64,000 nucleotides of DNA from Apostichopus japonicus (lineage: Eukaryota > Echinodermata > Holothuroidea > Aspidochirotida > Stichopodidae): the NCBI RefSeq assembly GCF_037975245.1, contig NC_092576.1, forward strand, positions 36,794,611-36,858,610. Direction: 5' to 3'. Below the pieces are notes generated by a model. It did not search any database, was not told where the DNA came from, and was given only the letters and a program-made list of their open reading frames with translations. A program made the translations under genes and the position numbers. Positions 1-11,200 of this stretch are shown here, piece by piece (the first letter of the stretch is position 1; every line of letters begins with the position of its first letter).

Positions 1-15
1 CATCAGCTTACTGAT

Positions 16-590
16 GGGATGACTCTTATATGTACCTGTATCTTTATGAGAAGTAGAAGAGTGTTTTTAGTATAGATGTGTAGGGTATAGGATCATAATG
101 ACTCACAAAGTATGCTGTAGGCCACTGGTGGGATGACTCTAGCTATGTACCTGTGTCTTTATGAGAAGTAGAAGAGTGTTTTTAGTATAGATGTGTAGGG
201 TATGGGATCATAATGACTCACAAAGTATGCTGTAGGCCACTGGTGGGATGACTATAGCTATGTACCTGTGTCTTTATGAGAAGCAGAAGAGTTTTTAGTA
301 TAGATGTGTAGGGTATAGGATCATAATGACTCACAAAGTATGCTGTAGGCCACTGGTGGGATGACTCTAGCTATGTACCTGTGTCTTTATGAGAAGTAGA
401 AGAGTGTTTTTAGCATAGATGTGTAGGGTATATGATCATAATGACCCCAATACTTGTATGCTGTAGGACACTGGTGGGATGACTATAGCTATGTACCTGT
501 GTCTTTATGAGAAGTAGAAGAGTGTTTTTACTAGTATAGATGTGTAGGGTATAGGATCATAACTCATAAGGTTTGTTGTAGGCCACTGAT
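16..590. repeat. 115-bp tandem repeat, five units
   Basis: Five head-to-tail units begin with GGGATGACT near positions 16, 130, 245, 358 and 476, giving a period of 113-118 bp. Units differ by a few substitutions and short indels, and the array decays after about 590. The window may start inside a longer array. No coding content is seen. It lies upstream of ATG101 exon 1, probably in a 5' intron. Confidence 0.93.
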
Positions 591-808
591 AAGTACATTT
601 GGAATGTACTACAATCATGGTTGCTGTCAATAATGTTGGTTAAAATTGATCCTTTCAAATGAAGTTTACAGTAAATCTCATTAATGGATTCTCTTCTTAT
701 TTGAGAGCCGTGTTAATTACAGTACTTACTTTTATGTCATCCCTATATATTTTTGACCATGTTTATATCTGCAAGTATAATTTATTACTTCCAATTTTTT
801 TATTGCAG

Positions 809-893
809 CACAGTTAACTCAGACGTACAGGGCGAGCAGTGGAGAAGAAAACTTAATAGAAGGACGAATGCCAGATCTCAAGTCTTTGAACTA
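809..893 (+). CDS. ATG101: ATG101 exon 1 (start-codon exon, ACG in place of ATG)
   Basis: A pyrimidine-rich acceptor ends at 808 and a GTAAGA donor starts at 894. The frame ends in NARSQVFEL and joins exon 2 in phase 0, matching the family N-terminus that normally reads Met-Asn-Cys/Ala-Arg-Ser. The codon before NARS (864-866) is ACG. The frame stays open upstream to the acceptor for 18 more codons without a Met, so an upstream exon outside the window could supply a start. The ATG at 868 is out of frame and meets a stop at the splice junction. Confidence 0.85.
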
Positions 894-2001
894 GTAAGAG
901 AACAATATATTGATTTAATTGGTTGTTATTAAACCTACTTAGGAGTTACAGTACTACTTAGTGATATAAATAACACAATAAACAGTACCATGATACTGTT
1001 GACTGTAAGTCATTTTAAAGCATTGCAGGTATGAGAGTTAACACATTGACATTGGTAAGTTTGAATGTGCGCAGAGTTTTTTAATTGCTTAAAGTAAAAA
1101 AAAATATTCCTTTCTGGATGTACTGTACTGTACATCATCTGCGATTGTTCAGGCCCTCCCTCCCTGGAACTGACTTTTCCCTTTTAATACTCCCTGCCAT
1201 AAGTTACACTGTTCTCAATTAACATGTATGTGAACGTGATGTACAAAAAGCACCTTGAATGTTGCTTGATAGTTCTGTAAGTTTCAGCAAATGTCGATAG
1301 ACCATGAATTTATGTTTTCGGTCACCTTTATTTGCAACCATATTTAATTTGACTAATGTTGTATCGTGTACAGTTTTGCTTTCTTTTATAACAGGTGGGC
1401 CTACTGTATATGAATAACATTTGGTCTAGGCTATGTTACTGTAGGTTAGCTTGTGCTAATTTGAAGTATTGCCATACACGTAACAGGAGGGCCTATATGA
1501 ATAATGCTATGTTAGGTTAGCTTGTGCTTATTTATTGAACTTCCTGGGCTGGTGCTTATTTGTGCAATAAAATAGTTCACTGCGATTGGGTACTGTAGTT
1601 CTTAGCTTTGGAGGGCGCATCGGGACTGGAGGGTCATCACATGTTATTCTTTAGTTTATATTTAAATAGAAACAATACAGTACCTATGGGTGAGGAGGGG
1701 TGATAGGGGAAACGACCTCAATGGGAATGCGGTCATACTATACTGTTATGTTATACTGTTAAGGAGGGAACAGTGGGAGTTCTGTATCATCACATTGAAC
1801 CAATGGTTATACTGTATGTTCCTTTCTGTCACTGTGAGACACCACACTGGTCCAAAACACACATTATTGGTAATTTGTTAGCCCATCCTTCTCACCTTAA
1901 TCAAGCTGATAATTTGTTACAAGTCCAACAATTTATTGTTTTGCATTGAATTCCATTTCATTTTGGATCTTTTTCTCATTCATTTCTTCTCTTTTTTTCA
2001 G
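894..2001 (+). other. ATG101 intron 1
   Basis: A 1.1-kb intron bounded by GTAAGA and a CT-rich acceptor. I see no gene, transposon terminus or tandem array in it. There is one short CTGTACTGTAC run near 1122-1135. Confidence 0.7.
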
Positions 2002-2079
2002 ACTGTTGAGAGCAAGCAGCTAGAGGAGGTTGTCAACAGCATATTTCATACCATACTTTTCCACAGAACCACAGGAAAG
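2002..2079 (+). CDS. ATG101: ATG101 exon 2
   Basis: This exon has 26 codons in phase 0 on both sides. The peptide begins TVESKQLEEVV and ends HTILFHRTTGK, aligning with human VEGRQVEEAM...HTVLLHRSTGK. The acceptor is TTTTTTTCAG and the donor is AAGGTACAGG. The last 18 bp of the exon plus this donor are repeated eight more times in the following intron. Confidence 0.95.
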
Positions 2080-3415
2080 GTACAGGAACACTTTCCAGTT
2101 ATCCATTTCTGTGTGTAACACTCTTACTGTACTGAAGACATGTAGTGAGATGTCTGTACATGTACTCATATTACAGCAATGTTTCCTGTCCCGAGTTACA
2201 CACTTTGTAAATAACACAGAACCACAGGAAAGGTACAGGAACACTTCTAATTTTCCATTTCTGTGTGTAACTTGTTTTTACTGTACTGTAGACATGTACT
2301 GTAGTGAGATGTCTGTACATGTACTCGTATAACAGCAATGTTGCCTCTACCGAGTTACACACTTTGTAAATAACACAGAACCACAGGGAAGGTACAGGAA
2401 CACTTCCAATTATCCATATCTGTGTGTAACTTGTTCCTACTGTACTGTAGACATGTAGTGAGATGTCTGTACATGTACTCATATTACAGCAATGTTGCCT
2501 GTACTGAGTTACACACTTTGTAAATATAACACAAAACCACAGGAAAGGTACAGGAACACTTCCAATTTTCCATTTCTGTGTGTAACTTGTTATTACTGTA
2601 TTGTAGACATGTAGTGAGATGTCTGTACATGTACTCATATTACAACAATGTTTCCTGTCCTGAGTTACACACTTTGTAAATAACACAGAACCACAGGAAA
2701 GGTACATGAACACTTTCAATTTTCCATTTCTGTGTGTAACTTGTTATTACTGTACTGATGTCTGTACATGTACTCATATTACAGCAATGTTTCCTGTCCC
2801 AAGTTACACACTTTGTAAATAACACAGAACCACAGGAAAGGTACAGGAACACTTCTAATTTTCCATTTCTGTGTGTAACTTGTTGTGTACATGTACTCAT
2901 ATTACAGCAATGTTGCCTGTACTGAGTTACACACTTTGTAAATAACACAGAACCACAGGAAAGGTACAGGAACACTTCTAATTTTCCATTTCTGTGTGTA
3001 ACTTGTTTTTACTGTACTGTAGACATGTAGTGAGAATGTGAGATGTCTGTACATGTACTCGTATAACAGCAATGTTGCCTGTACTGAGTTACACACTTTT
3101 TAAATAACACAGAACCACAGGAAAGGTACAGGAACACTTCCATTTTTCCATTTCTGTGTGTAACTTGTTATTACTGTACTGTAGACATGTAGTGAGATGC
3201 CTGTACATGTACTCATATTACAGCAATGTTTCCTGTCCTGAGTTACACACTTTGTAAATAACACAGAACCACAGGAAAGGTACAGGAACACTTCTAATTT
3301 TCCATTTCTGTGTGTAACTTGTTATTACTGTACTGTAGTCATGTAGTGAGATGTCTGTACATGTACTCATGTTACAGCAATGTTTCCTGTCCTGAGTTAC
3401 ACACTTTGTAAATAA
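2062..3415. repeat. About 150-bp tandem array containing nine copies of the exon 2 splice donor
   Basis: Nine units run from the end of exon 2 through intron 2. Each carries CAGAACCACAGGAAAGGTAC or a close variant, which is the last codons of exon 2 plus its GT donor. GT dinucleotides equivalent to the real donor fall at about 2080, 2233, 2392, 2548, 2702, 2841, 2964, 3126 and 3280. Unit length varies from 123 to 162 bp through internal deletions. The repeat must have expanded from a unit that included the exon edge. The open frames inside the array (mostly minus strand, repeating one peptide) are artefacts of periodicity. Confidence 0.94.
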
Positions 3416-3450
3416 TACATCCGTAAATAACCTTTAAATTGTTCTTGCAG

Positions 3451-3534
3451 TTTCACTACAAACAGGAAGGTGCTTTCCTCATCGGTACTGTCGGTGTGGT
3501 CGAGACTGATTGTGACTTTGTTGATTTGACATAT
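3451..3534 (+). CDS. ATG101: ATG101 exon 3
   Basis: This exon has 28 codons in phase 0 on both sides, between GTTCTTGCAG and GTAAGT. The peptide begins [15 protein letters not shown] and ends DCDFVDLTY. Human has FHYKKEG...IGTVG and DCDFIDFTY at the same place. This is one of the most conserved parts of the family. Confidence 0.96.
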
Positions 3535-3899
3535 GTAAGTAAAACATTCATACATGTTTCATTATCTTTGGTATACATGTGTGTAAAAGAGCTATATAGT
3601 CGAACACAAATAGATCCTTCAGATGTCCGTTGCAACCTCCATACAATTGGGTGCAGCATATATCCAGAGGCAGGGGGTGGTGGGGGTGTATTCCATCTCC
3701 ACTTTTCAACACCACAGACTAATTAAAAGTAGATATTGGCACAAGCCTTGTATATATCTGATCTTAAGACCTAATTTTACAGCCTTTATATCCCTCATAA
3801 TTCACAATTGCACAACTAAAAACTTAATTCTGTTTGGCAGATAATCTCCAGATCCCCCTACATATAGATACTGTATATATCGATAGTCCACTTCAACAA

Positions 3900-6620
3900 C
3901 CCGCACCCAGAAAGATTACTGTACTGTATAACTGTAGACGATACAGTAGTCATTACTGCACTGCTCCTTACACAACCAGAGGTATTACTGTACTGTATAA
4001 ATGTAGACACTGTGTACAGTATACAGTCATTGAGTACTGCACTGCTCCTTACACACCCAGAGGTATTACTTTACTGTATGCCCTAGACAATACAGGAGTC
4101 ATTGACTACTGGACTGCCCCTTACACAAGGGCGGCGGAACCGGGGGGGCACAGGGGGCACGTGCCCCCCCATTTTTCCTCAGGTTAAAAATGTGCCCTTT
4201 TTCACATAAAAATTGAGGTGTCTCAAGTTAGCAAGAGGCCAGGGAACCAGAATGAACACTCGGGGAGGGCCATTTCCGGCCATCTGAGGGGTTTGTAAAA
4301 CCACAAATTTTCTTGTTCACTCCGCGCCAACCGATGGTGGTGCTCCGCTCAGATAGTCGTGCATACAACTTTGCAAATCCTGGCTACGCCCCTGACTTTT
4401 AATGAATTACTGTGGGTCAAACTCAAAGCTATTTCGAATGGAATAAATTGTTAAGATATTAACAAGAAATAAACTCTAAATTCGAAGATTCCTACAATAC
4501 ATAAGCAACTAGCATGATTTCACCTCATTTTGTCTCAAAAGAAAACTGGTTCCTTGTTTCCCAATTTGCACATTGGATATTGCAGTGCTAGTATGCATAT
4601 TTTCCTTGAAGGGGGGGGGGGGGGGAGGGGGGTGTTGATGGAGTGATTTGTATACGCAAATAAGATAATACAATAAGAGTTATAAAGGTAATATAAGGCT
4701 GCATCTAATCGAATTTCTGCAAAGTGCCCTTTGATGTTGGTGCCCCCCCCCAGATTAAAAGTGCTTCCGCCGCCCTTGCCCTTACACACCCATAGGTATT
4801 ACTTTACTGTATAACTCTAAACACTACAGTAGTCATTGAGTACCGCACTGCTCCCCTACACACCCAGAGGTATTACTTTACTGTATAACTGTATGCCCTA
4901 GACAATCCAGTATTCATTGAGTACTGCACTGCCCCTTACACACCCAGAGACCTGTATTACTTTACTGTTTAACTGTAAACACTACAGTAGTCATTGAGCA
5001 GTAGTCATTGAGTACTGCACTGCCCCTTACACACCCAGAGACCTGTATTACTTTACTATTTAACTGTATGCCCTAGACAATACAGTAGTCATTGAGTACT
5101 GCACTGCCCTTTACACACCCAGAGATATTACTTTATTGTATAACTGTAGACAATACAGTAGTCATTGAGTACTGCACTGCCCCTTACACACCCAGAGGTA
5201 TTACTGTACTGAATAACTGTATGCCCTAGACAGTACAGTAGTCATTGAGTACTGCACTGCCCCTTACACACCCAGAGGTATACTGTACTGTATAACTGTA
5301 GACACTACTGTAGTCATTGAGTACTGCACTGCCCCTTACACACCCAGAGGTATTACTTTACTGTATAACTGTAGACACTACAGTAGTCATTGAGTACTGC
5401 ACTGCTCCCTCCACACCCAGAGGTATTTCTTTACTGTATAACTGTATTCCCTAGACAATCCAGTATTCATTGAGTACTGCACTGCCCCTTACACACCCAG
5501 AGGTATTACTTTACTGTTTAACTGTAAACACTACAGTAGCTTACTGCACTGCCCCTTACACACCCATAGACCTGTATTACTTAACTGTTTAACTGTATGC
5601 CCTAGACAATATAGTAGTCATTGAGTACTGCACTGCCCTTTACACACCCAGAGATATTACTTTACTGAATAACTGTATGCCCTAGACAATACAGTAGTCA
5701 TTGTGTACTGGACTGCCCCTTACACACCCAGAGGTATTAATTTACTGTATATCTGTATGCCCTAGACAATACAGTAGTCATTGAGTACTGCACTGCCCCT
5801 TACACACCCAGAGGTATTAATTTACTGTATATCTGTAGACAATACAGTAGTCATTGAGTATTGCACTGCTCCTTACACACCCAGAGATATTACTTTACTG
5901 TATATCTGTATGCCCTAGACAATACAGTAGTCACTGAGTACTGCACTGCCCCTTACACACCCAGAGGTATTACTTTACTGTATAACTGTATGCCCTAGAA
6001 AATACAGTAGTCATTGAGAACTGCACTGCTCCCTTACACACCCAAAGGTATTTCTTTACTGTATGCCCTAGACAATACAGTAGTCACTGAGTACTGCACT
6101 GCTCCCTACACACCCAGATGTATTACTTTACTGTATGCCCTAGACAATGCAGTAGTCATTGAGTACTGGACTGCCCCTCACACACCCAGAGGTATTACTT
6201 TACTGTAGACACTACAATAGTCATTAAGTACTGCACTGCTCCTTACACACCCAGATGTATTACTTTACTGTATGCCCTAGACAATGCAGTAGTCATTGAG
6301 TACTGCACTGCCCCTTACACACCCAGAGGTGTTACTGTACTGTATAACTGTAGACAATACAGTAGTCATTGAGTATTGCACTGCTCCTCTACACACCCAG
6401 AGGTATTACTTTACTGTATAGCTGTAGACACTACAGTAGTCATTAAGTACTGCACTGCTCCTTACACACCCAGAGGTATTACTTTACTGTACAGTATGCC
6501 CTAGACAATGCAGTAGTCATTGAGTACTGAACTGCCCCTTACACACCCAGAGGTATTATTTTACTGTTTAACTGTAAACACTACAATATATCATTGAGTA
6601 CTCCACTGCCCCTAATTCCC
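3900..6620. repeat. 75-bp minisatellite in ATG101 intron 3 (interrupted by a hAT MITE)
   Basis: More than 25 variable units carry CATTGAGTACTGCACTGCC, CCTTACACACCCAGAGG and TATTACTTTACTGTATAACT. Higher-order variants differ by inclusion of a TATGCCCTAGACAAT segment. The array is split by a MITE at 4126-4778. Unit length is about 70-95 bp. Short open frames inside are periodicity artefacts. Confidence 0.93.
4126..4778. mobile_element. hAT-type MITE, copy 1 (653 bp)
   Basis: The inverted termini are CAAGGGCGGCGGAA and its complement, flanked by a perfect 8-bp duplication CCCTTACA (4118-4125 and 4779-4786). An 8-bp target site and CA(G)GGGCGG-type ends are hAT features. No transposase is present. 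The target was a unit of the minisatellite. It matches copy 2 (15292-15759) in the opposite orientation, including the CACGTGCCCCC block near the end and an internal hairpin around 4320-4350 (GCGCCAACC...GGTGGTGC). Confidence 0.92.
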
Positions 6621-7031
6621 ACAGGCACATTCTCCTGTTTAATTAAATCTTGGATCCACAGTCAGGCTACAGCTTAACAGCATGCAGTAGTGTTACGACT
6701 TATAGAGTAGTACATTACGAACCAAACATGCAATCAGTGCATTAATATAAACTGTTATCCAAGATGGCAGAATTAGAACCAGAATTGTGGTTTGTCTCTT
6801 CTGGTACTGGTATGTTAGCAAATTTACCGTAAACATACTCGTCAACGTGAATTTTTATAAGATCCTTCTTTTTTAACTTGTCATATCTAGGAACTCTAGT
6901 GTCAAATATGTACTCATAGTCATATTGATTCTGTTAGTACTCATACCCCAAGTCTGATTGAAAACCACCAAAATAACATGTAATTTATTTGACATAAAAT
7001 TCACAAATCCCTCAAATTTCCCCCCTCACAG
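6621..7031 (+). other. Remainder of ATG101 intron 3
   Basis: Unique-looking intronic sequence up to the CCCCCCTCACAG acceptor. No further feature is recognised. Confidence 0.6.
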
Positions 7032-7139
7032 GTCAGATGCAATTCTCCAACTTTAGACAAAAACCTCCGACGAGAAGTCTCAGCATTTAAAGATGTCTTA
7101 CGATCCACAGATGTCAACGCAGGTCTCTAAAGTGGACAG
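7032..7139 (+). CDS. ATG101: ATG101 exon 4 with in-frame TAA
   Basis: This exon has 36 codons in phase 0 on both sides. The peptide starts VRCNSPTLDKNLRREV and continues with AFKDVLRS, aligning with human VRVSSEELDRALRKVV...FKDALRNS. Near the end the frame reads Gly-Leu-TAA-Ser-Gly-Gln before GTGGGT. The TAA is at 7128-7130, where the family has an ordinary residue. Using the upstream GT at 7123 would skip the stop but shift the frame of exon 5, so it does not rescue the gene. Confidence 0.9.
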
Positions 7140-7274
7140 GTGGGTTTCTCTGTTGCTATGACGACTGTATTAAAGTTTTCCAGCTGTAGGATTCGACTCA
7201 GTGATGTTGGCATTGGTGGTGAAACTCCATGAAATTTAAAAATCAATATTAATTAAAAGTTAAAAGTCTCAATC

Positions 7275-7349
7275 AAGTGAGATAAAGTGCCTTGCCCAAG
7301 GATACAACGTAATGACCAGTCTCGGCAAGACCTTCTGACATGACTTTAT
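7275..7349 (-). repeat. SINE fragments at the left flank of the Academ-like element
   Basis: GATAAAGTGCCTTGCCCAAGG with following bases (7281-7330) matches the middle of the full SINE at 13470-13823. CATGACTTTATAAC (7339-7352) matches the SINE's distal end, which resumes at 11210 after the transposon. So the transposon sits inside a SINE copy, next to a fragment of another copy. Confidence 0.7.
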
Positions 7350-7885
7350 AACAGTTAGTAGACTTGCCCCAAGTCTCTCACGTGATTCTCTCTTCCACCT
7401 CTCATCTAATGCCTGTTCCGATCCTTCTCTCAGTGACTCCATAACATTGTACCGCTATAATCAGCCTACTTCTACTGTTCCTTGCAACACCCCCTCAGCT
7501 CACACGTACTTGTTTCAAATGGTTCGTGTGCTTTCTACATGCACACGCACGTAAGTTGACGTAACGTACTGTTACTGAAGCGGTACTGTTCGATCGAGCT
7601 GCCTGTCGTGAGAGACTTGTCTCTTTTGGTTCTGTTGACGTCATCATTTTAAACTTATTTATTGTTTTCGTCCCTCAAATTTCGGTGAAACCAATCAGCT
7701 TCGGTATTGTATGACAGTTGCTGCATATTCATTAATTAAGATAAATATTCACATCTTGCTGTGAACGTCCACCCCACCGCGTCGCGACGCACGATCTCGG
7801 AATACTGGACATAAATGTACATAGGCCTATACAAACGTACACAGAGCAAGTGTTGTAAACTAATAATTATGTCTAATCCAATGCA

Positions 7886-8487
7886 ATGGACGAGGCACTC
7901 ATCTTAAACTCCATACAATTTGCCTCTTCGAAGTTGGGAATACCAAAAGAAAACGTTCACGATGAGCAAAGGGATGCGTTGATTGGTTTCTTAAAGAAAA
8001 GGGACGTTTTCGTCGGATTACCAACAGGGTACGGCAAATCACTAATTTTTCAAGCTGCGCCGATCGCATTAGATTTCATTTACGATGTGAAAAATAACGT
8101 TAGTAGTGGTAACACGAGAGCTGCTAACAGTAATAATAATAGTAATACTAGCAACAGCAGTGCAAGTGGGAATAATTCGGCCAGTTGTAGTACTAGTTGT
8201 AGTAGTAAAGTTACTACTCTGAGGTCCATTATTATAATAATTTCACCTCTTGTATCACTGATGAAAGATCAGGTTACATACCTATGTGATAAAGGACTGA
8301 ACGCTTTTCATCTGGCCGGCCCTTCTTCGGCAGAACAGAAACAAAAACTTGAACTCGGCTATTACAATTACATTTTCACTAGTCCTGAGCAGTTATTCAA
8401 ACAAGGACTGGAACTTCTAAAGAAAACGACATACAAAGAGAGGCTGGTTGGCCTTTTTATAGATGAAAGCCACTGTGTAGCAAAATG
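7886..8487 (+). CDS. RecQ-like superfamily 2 helicase, first exon (transposon-borne)
   Basis: ATG at 7886 opens about 200 codons ending at a GTGAGT donor (8488). RecQ-type motifs appear in order: a motif 0-like HDEQRDAL (25-32), Walker A GLPTGYGKS (44-52), motif Ia IISPLVSLMKDQV, TSPEQL, and Walker B DESHC (193-197) followed by VAKW, comparable with DEAHC...QW in RecQ. A Ser/Asn-rich, low-complexity insertion sits between Walker A and motif Ia (about 75-110). The second RecA-like lobe is absent, so the exon cannot make a working helicase alone. It lies inside an inverted-repeat-bounded element within an ATG101 intron, which fits a captured transposon gene. The start is the first ATG in frame. 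Confidence 0.85.
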
Positions 8488-9976
8488 GTGAGTAGCCTAG
8501 GCCCAGGGCCTAGGCTAGGCCTGTAAGTTGTAAAGACTAGTAGATGATCCTAGCCTAGGCCTATATTATATTTCTCATCAGTAGCAATTGCAAAACATGG
8601 TACCCTGCTACAGACTAAGTCCTTAAACAAAACTCTGTGTTACCTGTTTTCTCGGCACTAGATGCATGGTACAGAGTAGGTTTCACCGTGCTGTGTAAAA
8701 GAGCAGCCCATCCTACCCCGCCTTTTCCCACCCTGACACTCTTTTACCCATCCTGCCCGATTTCTCTAGGTTTCTAAAATCTTCCAGTGCAAGAATTGTG
8801 TAGTAGACTGTCCTATTTCCTAAAACTTAAAAGGCTCTTGAGAATCATGTGACAGTAGTTTTCTCACTCAATTGTACAATTTACGAGGAGCAACTGCTTG
8901 GCTTACCTTGAATGTGTAATATTTATGTCCTAGAATATCATAAAAGGTACTGTACTTGGAAGAGAAATGAGAAAAAATTTGTGACATTTGTGACATAGTT
9001 AGCTATTGCTTCAAAATAAGTTTGGGGCAACTGCTTTTGACCTTAAAAGAAAGCACACTGTGTGTTTGCCTTGTATGATTGCTCATGCTCAATTACAAGG
9101 TTACATGCAGTCATTATGTTAAAAGAATCAAATTTATGTTTGCTGTGTAGGCTTCAAATCATAACAGCACAACATTTTACATGTACACACTTGCCTTATT
9201 GATTATTCTTCACCCTTCCCCCATTGTAATGAAATAAAGGGTGTGTATTCTGTTGGTCAGAGGCCATTTTCAAGCTATGAAGAACATTTTAAAACTCCAA
9301 AGTAGCATTGAAAGTAGTCAGTTTTTGTTTTATCCTACTGCACTATTTAAGCAGTAATTGTTTCTACTCAGTAGCAGGTAGCTGCTGGAGAAAATAATGC
9401 TGTGACACATTATCAACTGCGTTCACAAAAATCATCACCACTTTCAAGGTATGGTTTCAAGTTCATTACATTAAATATTACAAATTTTGGTGGAGGAGTG
9501 AGGGTTGATATGTGACATGAGTCTTGAGTTTGTCCACACCTAAGCAAAAACATTGCAACAGTTTACCATGGTAAAAATACAAATTTACCATGGTAAACCA
9601 TGGTGAATTTTTTGCTTCTAGCTATGAATTGTCTAACCTATATTTACTGGCAATGTACTATGTATTGTATCAGGATATATGTTAAAAGCACAACCCTGTA
9701 GTTTAGTAAAGTCCTGCACTACTAGGCTATGTCTTCATGATGGCAATTAATATACCACAACCAAAAATTACAGACCAGTTGCATGCTAGTGCTAAATTTT
9801 ACCACATGCTTCAAGAATGGCATTGAACAGCAGCTATACTCACTGTAGCAGATAAAATGATGATCACATATTGAAAGTCTCAGGCAAACAAACCTCATGC
9901 TCATTACCATCTTACTTTCGTACAACTGATATGGAGTTAATTTTTATATATCAAGAAAATGTACAAATAAACCCAC
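8488..9976. other. Interior of the Academ-like element without recognisable exons
   Basis: About 1.5 kb between the two facing first exons. It should hold downstream exons of both genes but none is seen. One notable structure is a cluster of TTACCATGGTAA-type palindromes at about 9564-9604. The rest is AT-rich unique sequence. Confidence 0.6.
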
Positions 9977-10558
9977 CGGTGTTGTTTGGTTTCGTTTCTC
10001 GTATGAAGAATTAACAATGGTGCTGTCAGTGTCAGGCACATGGGTGAGACTAGCCCTATCCGTATCAGCAGTATCTGCGTAAGCTAACTGTCGACGTTTC
10101 GATGATGGTTTAATTGCATGGGGAGGTCCTCTACCAGCCCCTGTCATGGGACTATTGACCATTCTTTTCGAAACGATAACATCTTTACTTGATCTTGCTA
10201 ATTCATAAGAAGATTTTAAACTTTCTTCTACCTTCTTCAACTTTTCAACGTTGTCGAGTTTCGTTTTGCATTTATTGCAAATATGTCTAGCAACAGCGAG
10301 TACGTCTTCTTCCGTTGTTTGCAATACGTTAGCAAGTCTCTTCAATAACGTTAGTGGGGAATCTGATGAATTTCTCGGTGAAGGAATTAACGAAAAATAT
10401 TTCTTCGAAAGCAATAGGTCTTGAACACAAATGACGCATTTGCAAAATCTTACATCTTCCTGTCTACCAACTCTCCTGCTGTATAGTTTTACTGGAGTTT
10501 TCGCATCCATTTGCCTCGATACACAACGACTTCGTTTTACCAGTGTACACAGTGCCAC
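9977..10558 (-). CDS. Cys-motif protein, first exon (possible Academ transposase N-terminus)
   Basis: On the minus strand an ATG at 10558 opens about 194 codons to a GTGGGT donor (complement of 9971-9976). A second Met is codon 17. Two cysteine pairs that could bind zinc are visible: CKCVIC at about residues 39-44 and HICNKC at about 92-97, separated by a Leu-rich stretch. The tail is Ser/Thr-rich and basic. No catalytic acidic triad is present in this exon. Its mirror-image placement to the helicase exon inside the same inverted repeats suggests the second gene of the element. Reading it as the transposase N-terminus is inference; I do not recognise the family from this exon alone. Confidence 0.6.
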
Positions 10559-11200
10559 TTCAGGGTCTAGGCTAGGCTATAGGCCTACAGTATGTATTTA
10601 TACACACATTCCCTGACCACATTGTCTGTATTTACTATACTAAGAACAGGTGGAAGATTCATTTATCGCGTGCACTGTACAAATTTCCCCACACAAATAG
10701 CACGCTTATATTAGATGTTAATCATATCAATGCTTGCTAAAAATAATTATTGACGTACAAAATATTAACTTTTGTGTGAAATTTATTTCAAAAGGCATTT
10801 TAAGTTAAATCATTTATAAAATAATAAAGGATCACCTTTAGATAATGAACTGTCTGTTTACATATTGGAAACTTTTCATTGGCTACAGAAAATAGTTGAA
10901 TATTCATATTGGAATACCACCGGCTCAAAATGTGACGTCACCAAGACCAAACGTTACAAGTCTCTCGGGGGCGTATAGTATGAGTGTAGAATAACAGCCC
11001 GCTCGTATCATATACGCTCGCTGTGCGTGTTGGTCGATATGGAACATGAGAAATTGTCGTGCTTGGTGGCGGTGCAGTCGGAGAAGCCTTGAGAGGGTGT
11101 CATTATAAAGAGAGTGGACAGTGGAAGAGGAGGGGAGAATCATATAAATCCTATTAGCTGCAGTGGGAGAGAAAATCGCGAGAGACTTGGGGCAAGTCTA

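Larger units (their letters stand above)
7359..11200. mobile_element. Internally deleted AcademH-like DNA transposon (3.84 kb)
   Basis: The ends match perfectly in inverted orientation for 21 bp (starting TAGACTTGCCCCAAGTC) and are flanked by a perfect 9-bp duplication AACAGTTAG (7350-7358, 11201-11209). The terminus is itself a hairpin: AGACTTG, CCC, CAAGTCT. A second inverted pair lies about 240 bp inside each end (7610-7650 and 10926-10966; GAGAGACTTGT then TTTGGT and GACGTCA). Inside, a RecQ-like helicase exon (+) and a Cys-motif exon (-) point at each other, each with a good donor but no later exons, so the centre is missing. From memory, the AcademH lineage of Academ transposons encodes a helicase and makes 9-10-bp target duplications. 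That assignment is inference; the element borders are seen directly. Confidence 0.9.

Noticed and set aside
868-894. ATG at 868 as the ATG101 start
   Set aside because: It is out of frame with the conserved peptide and meets a stop at the exon 1/2 junction.
2020-3291. Several minus-strand open frames of 60-180 codons repeating one peptide
   Set aside because: They lie wholly in the 150-bp array, and the repeated peptide simply mirrors the DNA period.
16-6620. CRISPR-like array appearance of the regularly spaced repeats
   Set aside because: Units are direct tandem repeats without unique spacers, in a eukaryotic intron-rich context.
7123-7128. Alternative donor GGTCTC that would skip the TAA of exon 4
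   Set aside because: It leaves phase 1, whereas exon 5 needs phase 0, so the WF-finger exon would be frameshifted; the GTGGGT donor at 7140 also fits better.
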